DNA from: Pseudomonadota bacterium
GTDB taxonomy: Bacteria > Pseudomonadota > Gammaproteobacteria > Burkholderiales > Burkholderiaceae_C
Length of the DNA: 32,834 bases
Assembly (NCBI GenBank): GCA_023438115.1
Contig: JAEZEB010000253.1
Coordinates: 1-32,834 of the forward strand
Reading direction: 5' to 3'
Part shown: piece after piece, positions 1 through 7,833 of the stretch
How the letters are laid out: each line of letters starts with the position of its first letter
Position numbering within the stretch: the stretch's first letter is position 1
Translations under genes and position numbers: made by a program
Notes under the pieces: generated by a model
What the model saw: only the letters and a program-made list of their open reading frames with translations
Databases searched by the model: none
What the model was told of the DNA's origin: nothing

Positions 1-49
1 CGCTCCGTTCCGCCGCAAGCCGGGATATTGGAGGTCGCGCAGGCATGAG

Positions 50-130
50 GGATAACATGGCAGTCGACGCGGACGTCCTATCGGCTGGCGTTCGCCAGCC
101 TACTGTCCGCCGGTCACTTCTACGTTAGCC
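50..130 (+). repeat. attC-like imperfect palindrome (integron recombination site candidate)
   Basis: This 81-bp imperfect palindrome is bounded by GGATAAC (50-56) and GTTAGCC (124-130), which are complementary at 6 of 7 positions like the R'' and R' boxes of attC sites. Inside, GCGGAC (69-74) pairs with GTCCGC (105-110), and GGCTGGCG (83-90) pairs with CGCCAGCC (93-100) around a TT loop. The arms just inside the outer boxes also match imperfectly, with one bulged base, which is typical of attC. The next gene starts at the base after the R'-like box. GTTAGCC deviates from the GTTRRRY consensus at one position, and no integrase is in the window, so this is a candidate only. Confidence 0.5.
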
Positions 131-490
131 ATGACGAAGCACCGCCTTGGGCTCTCCACCGTCGGAATACTCGCTGGCATGTTCGGCCTCGCGTCGGTCG
201 TGGGGGCCTTCCTTTTCGAAGACTTGGATCTCCTCATCCGACTCGGAGGCGCGAGCTTGGGCTTAGTCGTCGTCGCTGGAGGCTGGCTTGTGTTTCGTGA
301 GCGGCGTATGGGTGTGGCGCTGCTCTGGATGGCTGCAGCGATCTATACGCTGGTCAATTTGGTGCCTGCCCTCCAAAAGCACGGTGCTCACGGATTTTCG
401 GCTCTGATGAACATGTTCTATGTGTCTGTGGCGCTGCGAGTTTCCTTGGCAGCGGCTGCACACCTACTATTAGGGGCGCGTCGTGGCTAA
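131..490 (+). CDS. Small hypothetical membrane protein, possibly a gene-cassette ORF
   Basis: The 119-residue product is rich in hydrophobic residues, with about four predicted membrane segments (roughly residues 8-28, 33-53, 60-80 and 92-114) and charged connectors such as FRERRMG. I do not recognise a family, and no catalytic motif is visible. The ATG immediately follows the attC-like GTTAGCC box, and the TAA stop lies inside GGCTAAC (485-491), which is the usual arrangement of an integron cassette ORF. GC content is visibly lower than in the rest of the window, consistent with transfer. No clear ribosome-binding site precedes the ATG, which is also common in cassettes. A real gene is likely but not certain. 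Confidence 0.6.
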   Translation: MTKHRLGLSTVGILAGMFGLASVVGAFLFEDLDLLIRLGGASLGLVVVAGGWLVFRERRMGVALLWMAAAIYTLVNLVPALQKHGAHGFSALMNMFYVSVALRVSLAAAAHLLLGARRG

Positions 491-959
491 CAGGTCGTAT
501 ATGGACTCCTCTCAAACGGCAAGGTTCTGATTGCTGGTCGGCCTGTAGAGAAACGCCTGCGGTCGTATATCCGGCATCGTTGGTGGGCTGCGTGAGCCCG
601 TGCCGTCATGGGTTCCGCGTGGTAGGAAGCAGCGCCAAACGGTCGATCGGCCTGTGACGAGCCGGACTTGTTATCGGCGTCAGCGCTTCCCTGGGGTTCG
701 TCGCCGTTGGCCATGAGGGGCAATCAATCCCAGGCAAGCGAGAGAAGCAATCGTGGTGTCAGATCGCAGCGGCAGCCAGCTTGCAGGCGCGCGCCGGGGC
801 GAATGGCTGCTGAGGGCGTGGCGCCGGCCGCGTCGGTCTTGTTGCGCGACCGGGCCGGCCTGGCGATTGCCGAAGAAGCGCCCGAACTGCGTGCGGGTCC
901 GTTGCGCAGGCGACCGGTGACGGAGCCAGCTACATCCGCGGCAAGGACCACGCAGCCGC
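491..959. other. Non-coding or decayed stretch with a 10-bp direct repeat
   Basis: No open frame here has the codon character or motifs of a real gene. The stretch holds a 10-bp direct repeat GGTCGTATAT (493-502 and 561-570) and a hairpin GGGCT-gcgtg-AGCCC (585-599). Base composition rises towards the host average near 720. It may be the 3' part of a gene cassette plus the downstream flank of the Bug operon, but no complete second attC could be traced. Confidence 0.4.
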
Positions 960-1928
960 TCAATCCACCTTCAAGCCGATGCTCTTGACCACCGGCGCCC
1001 AGCGGTCCACCTCGGATTTCAGGAACGCGGTGACGGCCTCGGGACTTTCGCTCGGTACCGGATCGAGCCCCATGACCAGGAAGCGTTCCTTCAATGCGGG
1101 CGAGGTCACCGCGCCGTTGAAGGCCGCGTGCAGCTTCTTCAGCACAGGCGCCGGCGTACCGGCAGGTGCCAGCAGGTAGTTGTAGGAGCCCGCGTCGAAC
1201 GACACGCCCTGCTCGGCGAAGGTCGGGATGCCGGGAGCGTGGGGATGCCTGGCCTTGGCGATGTAGCCCAGGGCCCTGACCTTGCCGCTCTCCACGTGCT
1301 TGATGCACGTGCTGACGGTGCAGAAGGCCAGGTCGATGGTGCCGGTCATCACCCCGGTCACGACTTCGGCGCCGGAGCGGTAGGGCACGTGCAGCAGCTT
1401 CGTGCCGGTGCCCTGCGCCAGCGACTCGCCGATCAGGTGCAGGAAGGTGCCGTTGCCGGAGGATCCGAAGGTGTACTTGCCCGGCTGCCTCCTCGCATCC
1501 ACGACGAAGTCGTTGACCGACTTCCAGTTGTACTTGGGCTGCGTCACGAGCATCACGCGGGCATCGGCCACGGTCGCCACACCGGTGAAGTCGTTGACCG
1601 TGTCGTAAGGCAGGTTCTTGTACAGCGCCGGCGCGACCGCGTGCCCCATGGCGACGAGCAGGATCGTGTAGCCGTCCGCGGGCGCCTTGGCGGCCCGGGC
1701 GGCAGCCAGCGTGCCGCCGGCCCCAGGAATGTTCTCGATGACGATGCTCTGGCCCAGCGCCTTCTCCGCCTGCTCCGCCACGACCCGCGCCGTGTTGTCG
1801 CTGATGCTGCCCGCGGAGAAGCCGACGATCATCTTGATCGGCTTGCTGGGATAGTCCTGGGCGTGCGCTGCGGACAGCGCCAGGGTGAATGCGATGGACG
1901 CGAGGGCGAATGGCTTGATCTTGTGCAT
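960..1928 (-). CDS. Bug-family periplasmic solute-binding protein (TTT substrate receptor)
   Basis: This 322-residue protein is a Bug (Bordetella uptake gene) type receptor. A Sec signal peptide ends at about residue 23 (AHA-Q), and the mature start QDYPSKPIKMIVGFSAGSISDN is the usual family opening. The motifs PGAGGTLAA, ADGYTILL, VPYRSG and GIPTFAEQG follow in family order. Bug proteins bind small carboxylates and related solutes in the periplasm. Classical tripartite transport also needs TctA/TctB membrane subunits, which are absent here, so the protein may be an orphan receptor or use a distant transporter. It is the last gene of a minus-strand operon with CapA-, TauD- and M24-type genes, so it probably captures the substrate of that pathway. 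Length is normal for the family. Confidence 0.93.
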   Translation of the reverse strand: MHKIKPFALASIAFTLALSAAHAQDYPSKPIKMIVGFSAGSISDNTARVVAEQAEKALGQSIVIENIPGAGGTLAAARAAKAPADGYTILLVAMGHAVAPALYKNLPYDTVNDFTGVATVADARVMLVTQPKYNWKSVNDFVVDARRQPGKYTFGSSGNGTFLHLIGESLAQGTGTKLLHVPYRSGAEVVTGVMTGTIDLAFCTVSTCIKHVESGKVRALGYIAKARHPHAPGIPTFAEQGVSFDAGSYNYLLAPAGTPAPVLKKLHAAFNGAVTSPALKERFLVMGLDPVPSESPEAVTAFLKSEVDRWAPVVKSIGLKVD

Positions 1929-1959
1929 GGGTTTGTCTCCGACCTGAAGTTGTGATGGC

Positions 1960-3324
1960 TCAGTGCAGGCTCAGCACGAGGGCGTCGCCTTCGCGCGTTG
2001 CTGCGGTTTCGTGGTGCCGTGACAGGCGCTGTAGCCGCTCGAGGATGCGATCGGCCTTGCTGCCGTGTGCCAGCAGTGGCCGACCCCGTTCGGCGCGGCG
2101 TCCACCGAATCCGAGGTCGATGGGATGCAGTTCCACGCGCGCGAGCTTGCCGCCCTCGAACGCGACCCGTGCCACGCAACCTTCCCAGAACTCGGCTTCG
2201 GCCGGGAAGCCGCGCGTGTCCTTGTCGGTGCGCGCATCGAGGAAGTCCGCCGGCGTTGCGTCGTGCCCCAGCCCGAAGCGGCGGTAGGCCTCGGACGGGA
2301 ACTGCGCCACCGTGTCGTTCTGGAAGACGAAGTTGCCCAGGCTGTAGAAGATCGGCCGGTCGCGATGGATCTCCGTGCCCAGGGTCAGGTGCGGCCCATG
2401 GCCGCAGACCACGTCGGCGCCGGCGTCGATGGCGGCGCGGGCGAACTCCACCATGAACCTTCCGGGCTCCGACAGGCCCACGTCGCTATTCGCCGTCCAC
2501 CGGCCCGCATCGCCGAACTCGTGGTTGTGGAACGAAAACACCAGCCAGTCGCACTGGCGCCGCGCCTCGGCAATCGCCTTGAGGTTGCCGTCGGCATCGA
2601 ACCTGTTCACCTTCGTGTGGACGGCGGCCCGGTCGCCGCGCTGGAACTGCTGTCCGAACACGGACAGCCGGTCGGCCGACATGGCCCCGAGCTCGCTCGC
2701 GCTGTAGAACTGGCGCGCGTGCCGCACCTTCTCCTGGGCCAGGCCCAGCTGCTGGCTCACGCGCACGAGGGCGTCGAACTCCGCGGACTCCAGCTCGTAC
2801 GTGGTGGAGAAACCCAGGGGGTTGATGCCCGGCCGGCCGATGGCATCGGGGCGCTGATCCGATGCGGCGTTCCAGGGGCGGTAGAAGGACGTCGCCGCCA
2901 CCAGTCCGATGCGCCCGCACGACGTGTCCAGGTAGGCCGGCGCGCGGGCTTGTGCCAGGTTGCTGCCCGCACCAGCCGCTGCCAGGCCCGCGCGCCGCAG
3001 GTGCGCCACCATGGCTTCCACGCCGGTCACGCCGTAGTCGGTGGCATGGTTGTTGGCGATGGACATCAGCTGGAAACCCATCCACTTCAGGTCCTCGAGC
3101 AGCGCGGGCGGCGTGGTCATGGGCGTTCCCATGGTGAAGTTGGGATGCCCCTCCTCCGGATGCCGCACCACGGTCTCGAGGTTGGCGATCGCCGCGTCGC
3201 TGCCGCGCAGCAGTTGCAGCAATTCCAGGTATTCCGGTTCGACGTACGGCTTGAGCGCGCGCGACGGCATGACGTCGCCGGCGAACACCAGCCGGGCGCT
3301 GCGGGTTTGCGATTGGTAAGCCAC
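1960..3324 (-). CDS. CapA-family (PGA_cap) metallophosphatase-like protein
   Basis: The 454-residue product carries the signature elements of the CapA/PgsA fold, a calcineurin-like metallophosphatase relative. These are FAGDVM (D17), IANLE (46-50), IANNHATDYG (N91, N92, H93), SFHNHEF (H266, H268), GHGPH (308-312) and SLGN (328-331). No signal peptide or membrane anchor is visible, unlike capsule-bound CapA/PgsA, so it is probably cytoplasmic. The GTG start lies one base after the stop of the upstream dioxygenase gene, so translation is probably coupled. Its place among uptake and catabolic genes argues against a capsule role. It may hydrolyse a pathway intermediate such as a phosphoester, but the substrate is unknown. 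Confidence 0.88.
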   Translation of the reverse strand: MAYQSQTRSARLVFAGDVMPSRALKPYVEPEYLELLQLLRGSDAAIANLETVVRHPEEGHPNFTMGTPMTTPPALLEDLKWMGFQLMSIANNHATDYGVTGVEAMVAHLRRAGLAAAGAGSNLAQARAPAYLDTSCGRIGLVAATSFYRPWNAASDQRPDAIGRPGINPLGFSTTYELESAEFDALVRVSQQLGLAQEKVRHARQFYSASELGAMSADRLSVFGQQFQRGDRAAVHTKVNRFDADGNLKAIAEARRQCDWLVFSFHNHEFGDAGRWTANSDVGLSEPGRFMVEFARAAIDAGADVVCGHGPHLTLGTEIHRDRPIFYSLGNFVFQNDTVAQFPSEAYRRFGLGHDATPADFLDARTDKDTRGFPAEAEFWEGCVARVAFEGGKLARVELHPIDLGFGGRRAERGRPLLAHGSKADRILERLQRLSRHHETAATREGDALVLSLH

Positions 3325-3325
3325 T

Positions 3326-4384
3326 TCAGTCCAGCATGGCCTGGCCCAGGCGCGTTTCGTGGACGACCTTGCCCGTGCGCGAAGGGAAGCCGCCCCGCAC
3401 GCTGCCGCCCTGCAGGTTGCGGTAGATGTAGCCCAGCTGCGGGTTCAGCGGACGGCTGTTGGGAACCGACAGCCACATGCGCAACAGGTGGCGCTTGCGA
3501 TCCGGCTCGTCGTAGTCCTCGAAGTCGGTGCGCGCGTGCAGCGTCACATGGTTGTTCAGCAGTTGCATGTCGCCCGGTTCGAACATCATGGAGTAGCTCA
3601 GTTCCGGGCTGTTCGACAGGGTGTCGAACAGCTCCAGCGCCTCCTGCTGTTGCTGCGTGATGCGCGGGGCGTCCTCGTAACGCTGCGCCGACTTGATGTG
3701 CGTGCTGACATAGCGACAGGAGAACTTGCCGCGCCAGCAAGTGAAGATCGGCTGCGGGTACCAGGGATCCGCGCCCGAAGGTTCCTGTCCCTGCCAGCTC
3801 CAGGCGAACGGCTGGTACATGACTTCCAGGAGATCCGGCCTGAGGCGCAGCATCTCGTTGTGCACCGCCACCGAGCTGGCCAGGCGGCTGGCACCGCCGC
3901 TCTTGGCCGTGCGCAGCACGAACAGGCCGACCACGTCGCAGGAGTCGGTATGGCAGTTCAGCTTGCGGTTCGTCGTGTAGCCGCGTCCCTTCGGGCCATC
4001 GAGGTCCGTGTTCAGGTTTCGCACGTCGCCCAGCACGTCGCCGTTCATGCTCTGGGAGACGGGCGTCCCCAGGTGCAGCCCGAACGCCCAGTACATCAGG
4101 CGCAGTTCGTCCTTGCTGTAGCGGGTGACGTCGATGCCGCGGTAAAGCTGCATGCCGATGCCGTTTTCCAGCTGTTCACGACCCCGCGCGAACAGCTGCG
4201 AAACCGTCGGCAGCGGAAAATCATCGGCGACCAGCGTGGGCAGGGTCGCGCCCTTGGCCAGCGCATGCCGCAGGCCCGCATCGATCTCGGCTTGTTCGCC
4301 GGGCGTGAAGCGATGGATCCAGCAGTCGTCCGCGGTGACGTCGGCGGCCTTCCAGTTGAAGGGACCTTGGATAGGTTGGCGCAT
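3326..4384 (-). CDS. TauD/TfdA-family Fe(II)/2-oxoglutarate-dependent dioxygenase
   Basis: This 352-residue protein shows the jelly-roll facial triad. HTD at H145/D147 (in NCHTDSCDVVGLF) is followed by the distal His in NNHVTLHARTDFED (H283) and by the likely 2-oxoglutarate-binding Arg in KRHLLRMW (about R298). The spacing from distal His to Arg matches that of TauD. Such enzymes hydroxylate a substrate next to a heteroatom, often releasing an amine, sulfite or alcohol, with decarboxylation of 2-oxoglutarate. It is longer than TauD and resembles the TauD/TfdA-like proteins common in soil betaproteobacteria. It lies 21 bp after the divergent M24-like gene and one base before capA, in the middle of the operon. 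Substrate unknown. Confidence 0.92.
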   Translation of the reverse strand: MRQPIQGPFNWKAADVTADDCWIHRFTPGEQAEIDAGLRHALAKGATLPTLVADDFPLPTVSQLFARGREQLENGIGMQLYRGIDVTRYSKDELRLMYWAFGLHLGTPVSQSMNGDVLGDVRNLNTDLDGPKGRGYTTNRKLNCHTDSCDVVGLFVLRTAKSGGASRLASSVAVHNEMLRLRPDLLEVMYQPFAWSWQGQEPSGADPWYPQPIFTCWRGKFSCRYVSTHIKSAQRYEDAPRITQQQQEALELFDTLSNSPELSYSMMFEPGDMQLLNNHVTLHARTDFEDYDEPDRKRHLLRMWLSVPNSRPLNPQLGYIYRNLQGGSVRGGFPSRTGKVVHETRLGQAMLD

Positions 4385-4405
4385 GGGGAATACCTCGTTG
4401 CGAAT

Positions 4406-5455
4406 TCAGGAAAAAGCCACCGGCTCCGCCAGCACGAAGCTGGCCCCGGCCGCGCTGAGTTGGAGGGAGAGCGTGGAGCAGGCAGGCAGCGCAACCGGGT
4501 ACTTGTCGCCGGCCGCGGCCATGACGGCCAGCGGCAGCCCGCCGCGTCGCGATTCCAGCGACCAGTCGTCCAGCACGGCCGTCGCCGCGCGGGCAGCGCC
4601 CTTGGCCAAGTCGACTGCCGAAGCACCCTGGCGACCTTGTTGCACCTCCGAACGTGCGGATGCGCATTCGGGCAGTTCGATGCTGGTCGATCCGGATCGG
4701 CCATAGCTGCCTGCGATGCGCAGCCAGCAGCCCTTGTAGGCCAGGCTGACCTGCACGGCGAAGCGTTCGCCCAGGATGGTGTCGCCTTCGAGCCGCTGCA
4801 GCGTGCTGCTGCGGGCAAGATCGGGCGCCAGCCAGACGGCGACTTCCTCGGCGCCCATGGCGCGGCAGTGGCCATCGATGGCGGCCACGATATCGTGGGC
4901 GCCGCGGAACGGGCGGGTGGTGACCAGGGCCAAGCCATCGCGGGCCAGTTGCTGCGCGCGCTGCGCCACCGCCGGCGCAGGACCGAAGCCCGCCTCCAGC
5001 GGCGCATACCAGGCGTTCGCTTCCCGCACGTCCGCCTGAGGCAGCGCGCGTCGAAGCCCCGCCAGGGCAGACTGCGGGAGGTCAGGCAGCCCGGCTACCG
5101 CGACCGCACCGCCCAGCCCCTGGCTAGACAGCCAACCGCCGGCCGTCCCGCCGACGTCCGGGCCCACCACCACCTCGTCGACGCAGGACGCGCTGCGGAT
5201 CCACTGCACGGTGCGGCCGGTGGTTGCCATGGTGAGCATCGTCCGGCCCCCGGCGGTGACCGCCAACATGGCCTGGCTCCAGAACGGCACGAAATGCGTC
5301 AGTGCGCAGACCTGCGCCGGCCGCGTGAAGCTCGCGTACAGCAGCAGGGCCTCGGCGCCGTTCGCCCTGCAGGCGGCCGCCACTTGCGCCACGCGGCCGC
5401 GCAGGAACTCCTCGGGCACTTCCTGCGGCAGCCACTCCATCCATCCTCTTCGCAT
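4406..5455 (-). CDS. M24/creatinase-like protein lacking metal ligands (probable pseudoenzyme)
   Basis: The 349-residue protein resembles a creatinase/aminopeptidase P (pita-bread) protein. An N-terminal Rossmann-like region (about 15-145) is followed by a degraded C-terminal domain (about 160-349). The segment LEGDTILGERFAVQVSLAY (222-240) aligns by eye with the M24 strand that normally carries two metal-binding Asp residues, but none is there. The later GHG histidine motif and the EP and ED glutamates are also missing. It is probably not a metallopeptidase. It could form a heterodimer with the neighbouring M24-like protein or act as a non-metal hydrolase of creatinase type. The gap to that neighbour is 12 bp. 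The family call rests on context and weak similarity. Confidence 0.62.
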   Translation of the reverse strand: MRRGWMEWLPQEVPEEFLRGRVAQVAAACRANGAEALLLYASFTRPAQVCALTHFVPFWSQAMLAVTAGGRTMLTMATTGRTVQWIRSASCVDEVVVGPDVGGTAGGWLSSQGLGGAVAVAGLPDLPQSALAGLRRALPQADVREANAWYAPLEAGFGPAPAVAQRAQQLARDGLALVTTRPFRGAHDIVAAIDGHCRAMGAEEVAVWLAPDLARSSTLQRLEGDTILGERFAVQVSLAYKGCWLRIAGSYGRSGSTSIELPECASARSEVQQGRQGASAVDLAKGAARAATAVLDDWSLESRRGGLPLAVMAAAGDKYPVALPACSTLSLQLSAAGASFVLAEPVAFS

Positions 5456-5467
5456 CGCTCGGCTCCC

Positions 5468-6556
5468 TTAGACGGTGAACAGGCGCCGCGGCGTCTGCGT
5501 CAGCACTTCGTTGCCCCCCTCGCGCAGCACGACCGCGTCGCCCAGCACCAGGTAGCCGGAAGCCGGGTGGTAACCGTTGGGGTGAACGATCACGGTCATG
5601 TCCGCTTCCAGCGTGGTGGAGTCGTCTTCCAGCACGGCGGGCCCGCTGTCCACGTACAGCCCCAGCCCGTGGCCACGCACCCGCGTGTACTCGCTGGTGA
5701 TGTACCTGGCGAGTCCGTGCGCGCGGAAGACATCGTTCTGCACCTTGGCCAGCTGGCCCGCCGTGACCCCTGGCCGCACGAAGTCCATGCCGGCCTCCAG
5801 TGCCTCCAGGTGCACGTCGAACGCCTGCTGTTGTTCCGGCGAAGCGGGCCCTACCACCAGGGTCCGGCAGATCTGCGCGTAGTAGCCGTCCACGCAAGGC
5901 GTGAGTTCGGTGGTGACGAGGTCGCCCCGGCGCAGGCGTCGCGCGCTGGGCGGATGCATCGCCCGTACCTCCTGCCCACCCGACGCCATGATCATGAAGT
6001 TGTCGGGGCAACCGCGGCTCCTGAAGAAAGCCTCCAGTTCGCCGATGATTTCGTACTCGGCCCGCCCCTCGCGCGCGGCGTGCCGGAACACCTCGTAGCC
6101 TTCGTCGGCCAGCATGGCCGCGCGGCGTACCGCAGCGATCTCGCCTTCCAGCTTCACCATGAGCAGTTGTTGGAAGGCGGCCGTGAAGTCGGTGGAGCCC
6201 GCCAGCGCGGGGGCGATCCCCGCCGGCACGTAGGCGGCGGGCGCATGGCCCAGCCCCGCGCCGGCGGCGGCGATCGCGGCCTGCGCCTCGGCGTGGAAAT
6301 CGCGCGCCCACTGCACCTGCAGGCCCTTCATCTCGGCGCGGGCCCGCGCTGCCTCGGAGCGCACTTCCAGCAGCAGGCGGGTGCCGTTCGCGTCCAGGAT
6401 GGCGAGCGCGTGTCCTTCGAGGGAGGCGAAGTCGCACGCGTACCGCAGGTAGTCGCACGTCCAGGCGTTGCCGTACACCACCAGGGTACGGATGCCGGCG
6501 GCCTCGCAGGCCTGCCAAAGTCGCTGCCGCCGCTGCGCGGCCAGGCTGGTGTTCAA
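5468..6556 (-). CDS. M24-family (creatinase/Xaa-Pro peptidase-like) hydrolase with altered metal site
   Basis: This 362-residue protein has a creatinase N domain (about 8-130) and an M24 catalytic domain (about 135-362). The strand GDLVTTELTPCVDGYYAQICRT corresponds to the M24 metal strand, but the first Asp is Glu (E217) and the second is Gln (Q228). The RGHGLGL histidine (H296) is kept. The usual EPG glutamate is replaced by His in VHPNGYH (H325), and the last metal Glu region reads LGD (D340). Some M24 relatives, such as creatinase and DddP, have lost or changed metal ligands and act on small molecules. The start is TTG, supported by AGGAG about seven bases upstream. It is the first gene of the operon, divergent from the LysR regulator. 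Confidence 0.85.
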   Translation of the reverse strand: MNTSLAAQRRQRLWQACEAAGIRTLVVYGNAWTCDYLRYACDFASLEGHALAILDANGTRLLLEVRSEAARARAEMKGLQVQWARDFHAEAQAAIAAAGAGLGHAPAAYVPAGIAPALAGSTDFTAAFQQLLMVKLEGEIAAVRRAAMLADEGYEVFRHAAREGRAEYEIIGELEAFFRSRGCPDNFMIMASGGQEVRAMHPPSARRLRRGDLVTTELTPCVDGYYAQICRTLVVGPASPEQQQAFDVHLEALEAGMDFVRPGVTAGQLAKVQNDVFRAHGLARYITSEYTRVRGHGLGLYVDSGPAVLEDDSTTLEADMTVIVHPNGYHPASGYLVLGDAVVLREGGNEVLTQTPRRLFTV

Positions 6557-6638
6557 TGCTGTCTCCTCTCGCCCTTTCGCAGGGGGCGCGATCCGGTCGG
6601 CGGAGTATGATCAGCCCGCCATTGCCCCGTCCAATGGA

Positions 6639-6656
6639 ATAATCGGATGGGGTTAT
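6639..6656. promoter_or_regulatory. Candidate LysR-type operator in divergent promoter region
   Basis: The 127-bp gap between the M24-like gene and the lysR-type gene contains ATAA (6639-6642) and TTAT (6653-6656) as inverted arms. A T-N11-A core is present (T6643, A6655), as expected for LysR-type regulator sites. The location suits control of both the divergent operon and the regulator. No binding evidence exists. Confidence 0.4.
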
Positions 6657-6683
6657 CGGCCGCGCCTATACGTACTGCCGGAC

Positions 6684-7601
6684 ATGCACCTTCCCGGACT
6701 CGATCGATTCCTCGCCGTGGTGCAGGCGGGCAGCCTCAACAAGGCCGCCGAACTTCTGCACATCTCCCAACCTGCGCTGACCAAGAGCATCCAGACCCTC
6801 GAGGAGCGCGTGGGCGTGGAACTGTTCGTGCGCGAGGCGCGCGGCGTCTCGCTGACGACCTACGGCAAGGCCGTCCTGCTGCGCGCCCGCCTGATCGATG
6901 CCGAGATGCGCAAGATCGGTGAAGACATCGAAGCCTTGCAGGAGCTGACATCGGGCAGCGTCAACGTCGGCGCGCCGCCCGGACCGGGCTTCCACACCAG
7001 CATCCTGCCGGCCGTCACGCTGCGCCTGATCGGCGGCGATCGCAAGCTGTCCGTGCACTATTCCATGGGAACGCGCGAACAGCTGCTGCCGGCGCTGCGC
7101 GAGGGCGGGCTGGATTTCGTGATCGGCGTGATCGTGGAAGACGACAGCACCGCGGACCTGGTCCAGGTTCCCCTCTTCGAGGACCGCAACTGCGTCGTGG
7201 TGCGCGGCGGGCACGTCCTGCTGCAGCGACAGCCGGCCGACATCGTCGACCTGCTGGCTTATCCGTGGTTCGTGATGACGGAAAGCGTCCCGCTGGAAGC
7301 CGCACTGCGCGCGCAGGGCCGCGCGCGTGGGCTGCTGCCGGCCAGGAGCATCGTCCATTCGGATTCCTCGCAGCTGCTCAAGTCCGCCGTGCTGGCCAGC
7401 GACGGCATCGGCTTGACGCGGTACGACGTGAGCCGCGCGGACATACGCTCCGAGCTGTTGCGGGAGGTCCGGCTCGACTTCAGCCCTGAAGCGCTGGGCA
7501 AGCACACCATGGGCCTGATCTATCGCAAGCAGTCCGAGCTTTCGGCTGCAAGCCGCCAGCTGATCCAGGAAATCCAGGCGGAGTGCACCCGCCACGCCTG
7601 A
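6684..7601 (+). CDS. LysR-family transcriptional regulator
   Basis: This 305-residue protein starts MHLPGLDRFLAVVQAGSLNKAA, the usual LysR N terminus, with a helix-turn-helix at about residues 18-37 (SLNKAAELLHISQPALTKSI). The C-terminal inducer-binding domain covers about 90-295 and includes FVIGVIVEDD and LLKSAVLASDGIGL. The ATG at 6684 is chosen because it gives a normal LysR start; longer in-frame starts would run antisense into the divergent M24-like gene. It is divergent from the five-gene operon at 960-6556 and is its likely activator, with the inducer probably being the substrate or an intermediate of that pathway. Confidence 0.95.
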   Translation: MHLPGLDRFLAVVQAGSLNKAAELLHISQPALTKSIQTLEERVGVELFVREARGVSLTTYGKAVLLRARLIDAEMRKIGEDIEALQELTSGSVNVGAPPGPGFHTSILPAVTLRLIGGDRKLSVHYSMGTREQLLPALREGGLDFVIGVIVEDDSTADLVQVPLFEDRNCVVVRGGHVLLQRQPADIVDLLAYPWFVMTESVPLEAALRAQGRARGLLPARSIVHSDSSQLLKSAVLASDGIGLTRYDVSRADIRSELLREVRLDFSPEALGKHTMGLIYRKQSELSAASRQLIQEIQAECTRHA

Positions 7602-7657
7602 GCGTGGTGCCTGCCGCCGGCCGGTCGACTCTGATCTGCCGGGTCGTCACCAGCGAG

Positions 7658-7676
7658 CCGGCCCAGGCCGGGCCGG
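7658..7676. terminator. GC-rich hairpin downstream of the lysR-type gene
   Basis: CCGGCCC (7658-7664) and GGGCCGG (7670-7676) form a perfect 7-bp stem around a 5-base loop, 57 bp after the lysR stop. No T-run follows, so an intrinsic terminator is only possible. Confidence 0.3.
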
Positions 7677-7833
7677 TGTGGACGGCGGTGTTCTCGAATA
7701 CCTGCGGGAACGTGCTGCAGTTGCACCAGGCAACTCGAGCGCAGCGCCGAGCGCCTGGCGCTGGCGGCACCGAGACCGGTTGCCCGCGATCCCGCTCCAC
7801 GGGATAACCTCGCCCTTTTGCGAGACACCCACC

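Noticed and set aside
493..570. GGTCGTATAT direct repeat as a CRISPR or transposon end
   Set aside because: Only two 10-bp copies, no spacer periodicity and no transposase.
485..585. Second attC from GGCTAAC (485) to GTTGGTG (579-585)
   Set aside because: The outer boxes are weakly complementary, but the inner arms do not pair, so only the first site is reported.
2065..3660. Plus-strand open frame of 531 codons opposite capA
   Set aside because: No family motifs; antisense to a CapA gene with all signature residues.
3359..6610. Very long plus-strand open frame (over 1000 codons) opposite the TauD and M24 genes
   Set aside because: It is antisense to three genes with clear family motifs and has Arg/His/Gln-rich, low-complexity content typical of shadow frames in high-GC DNA.
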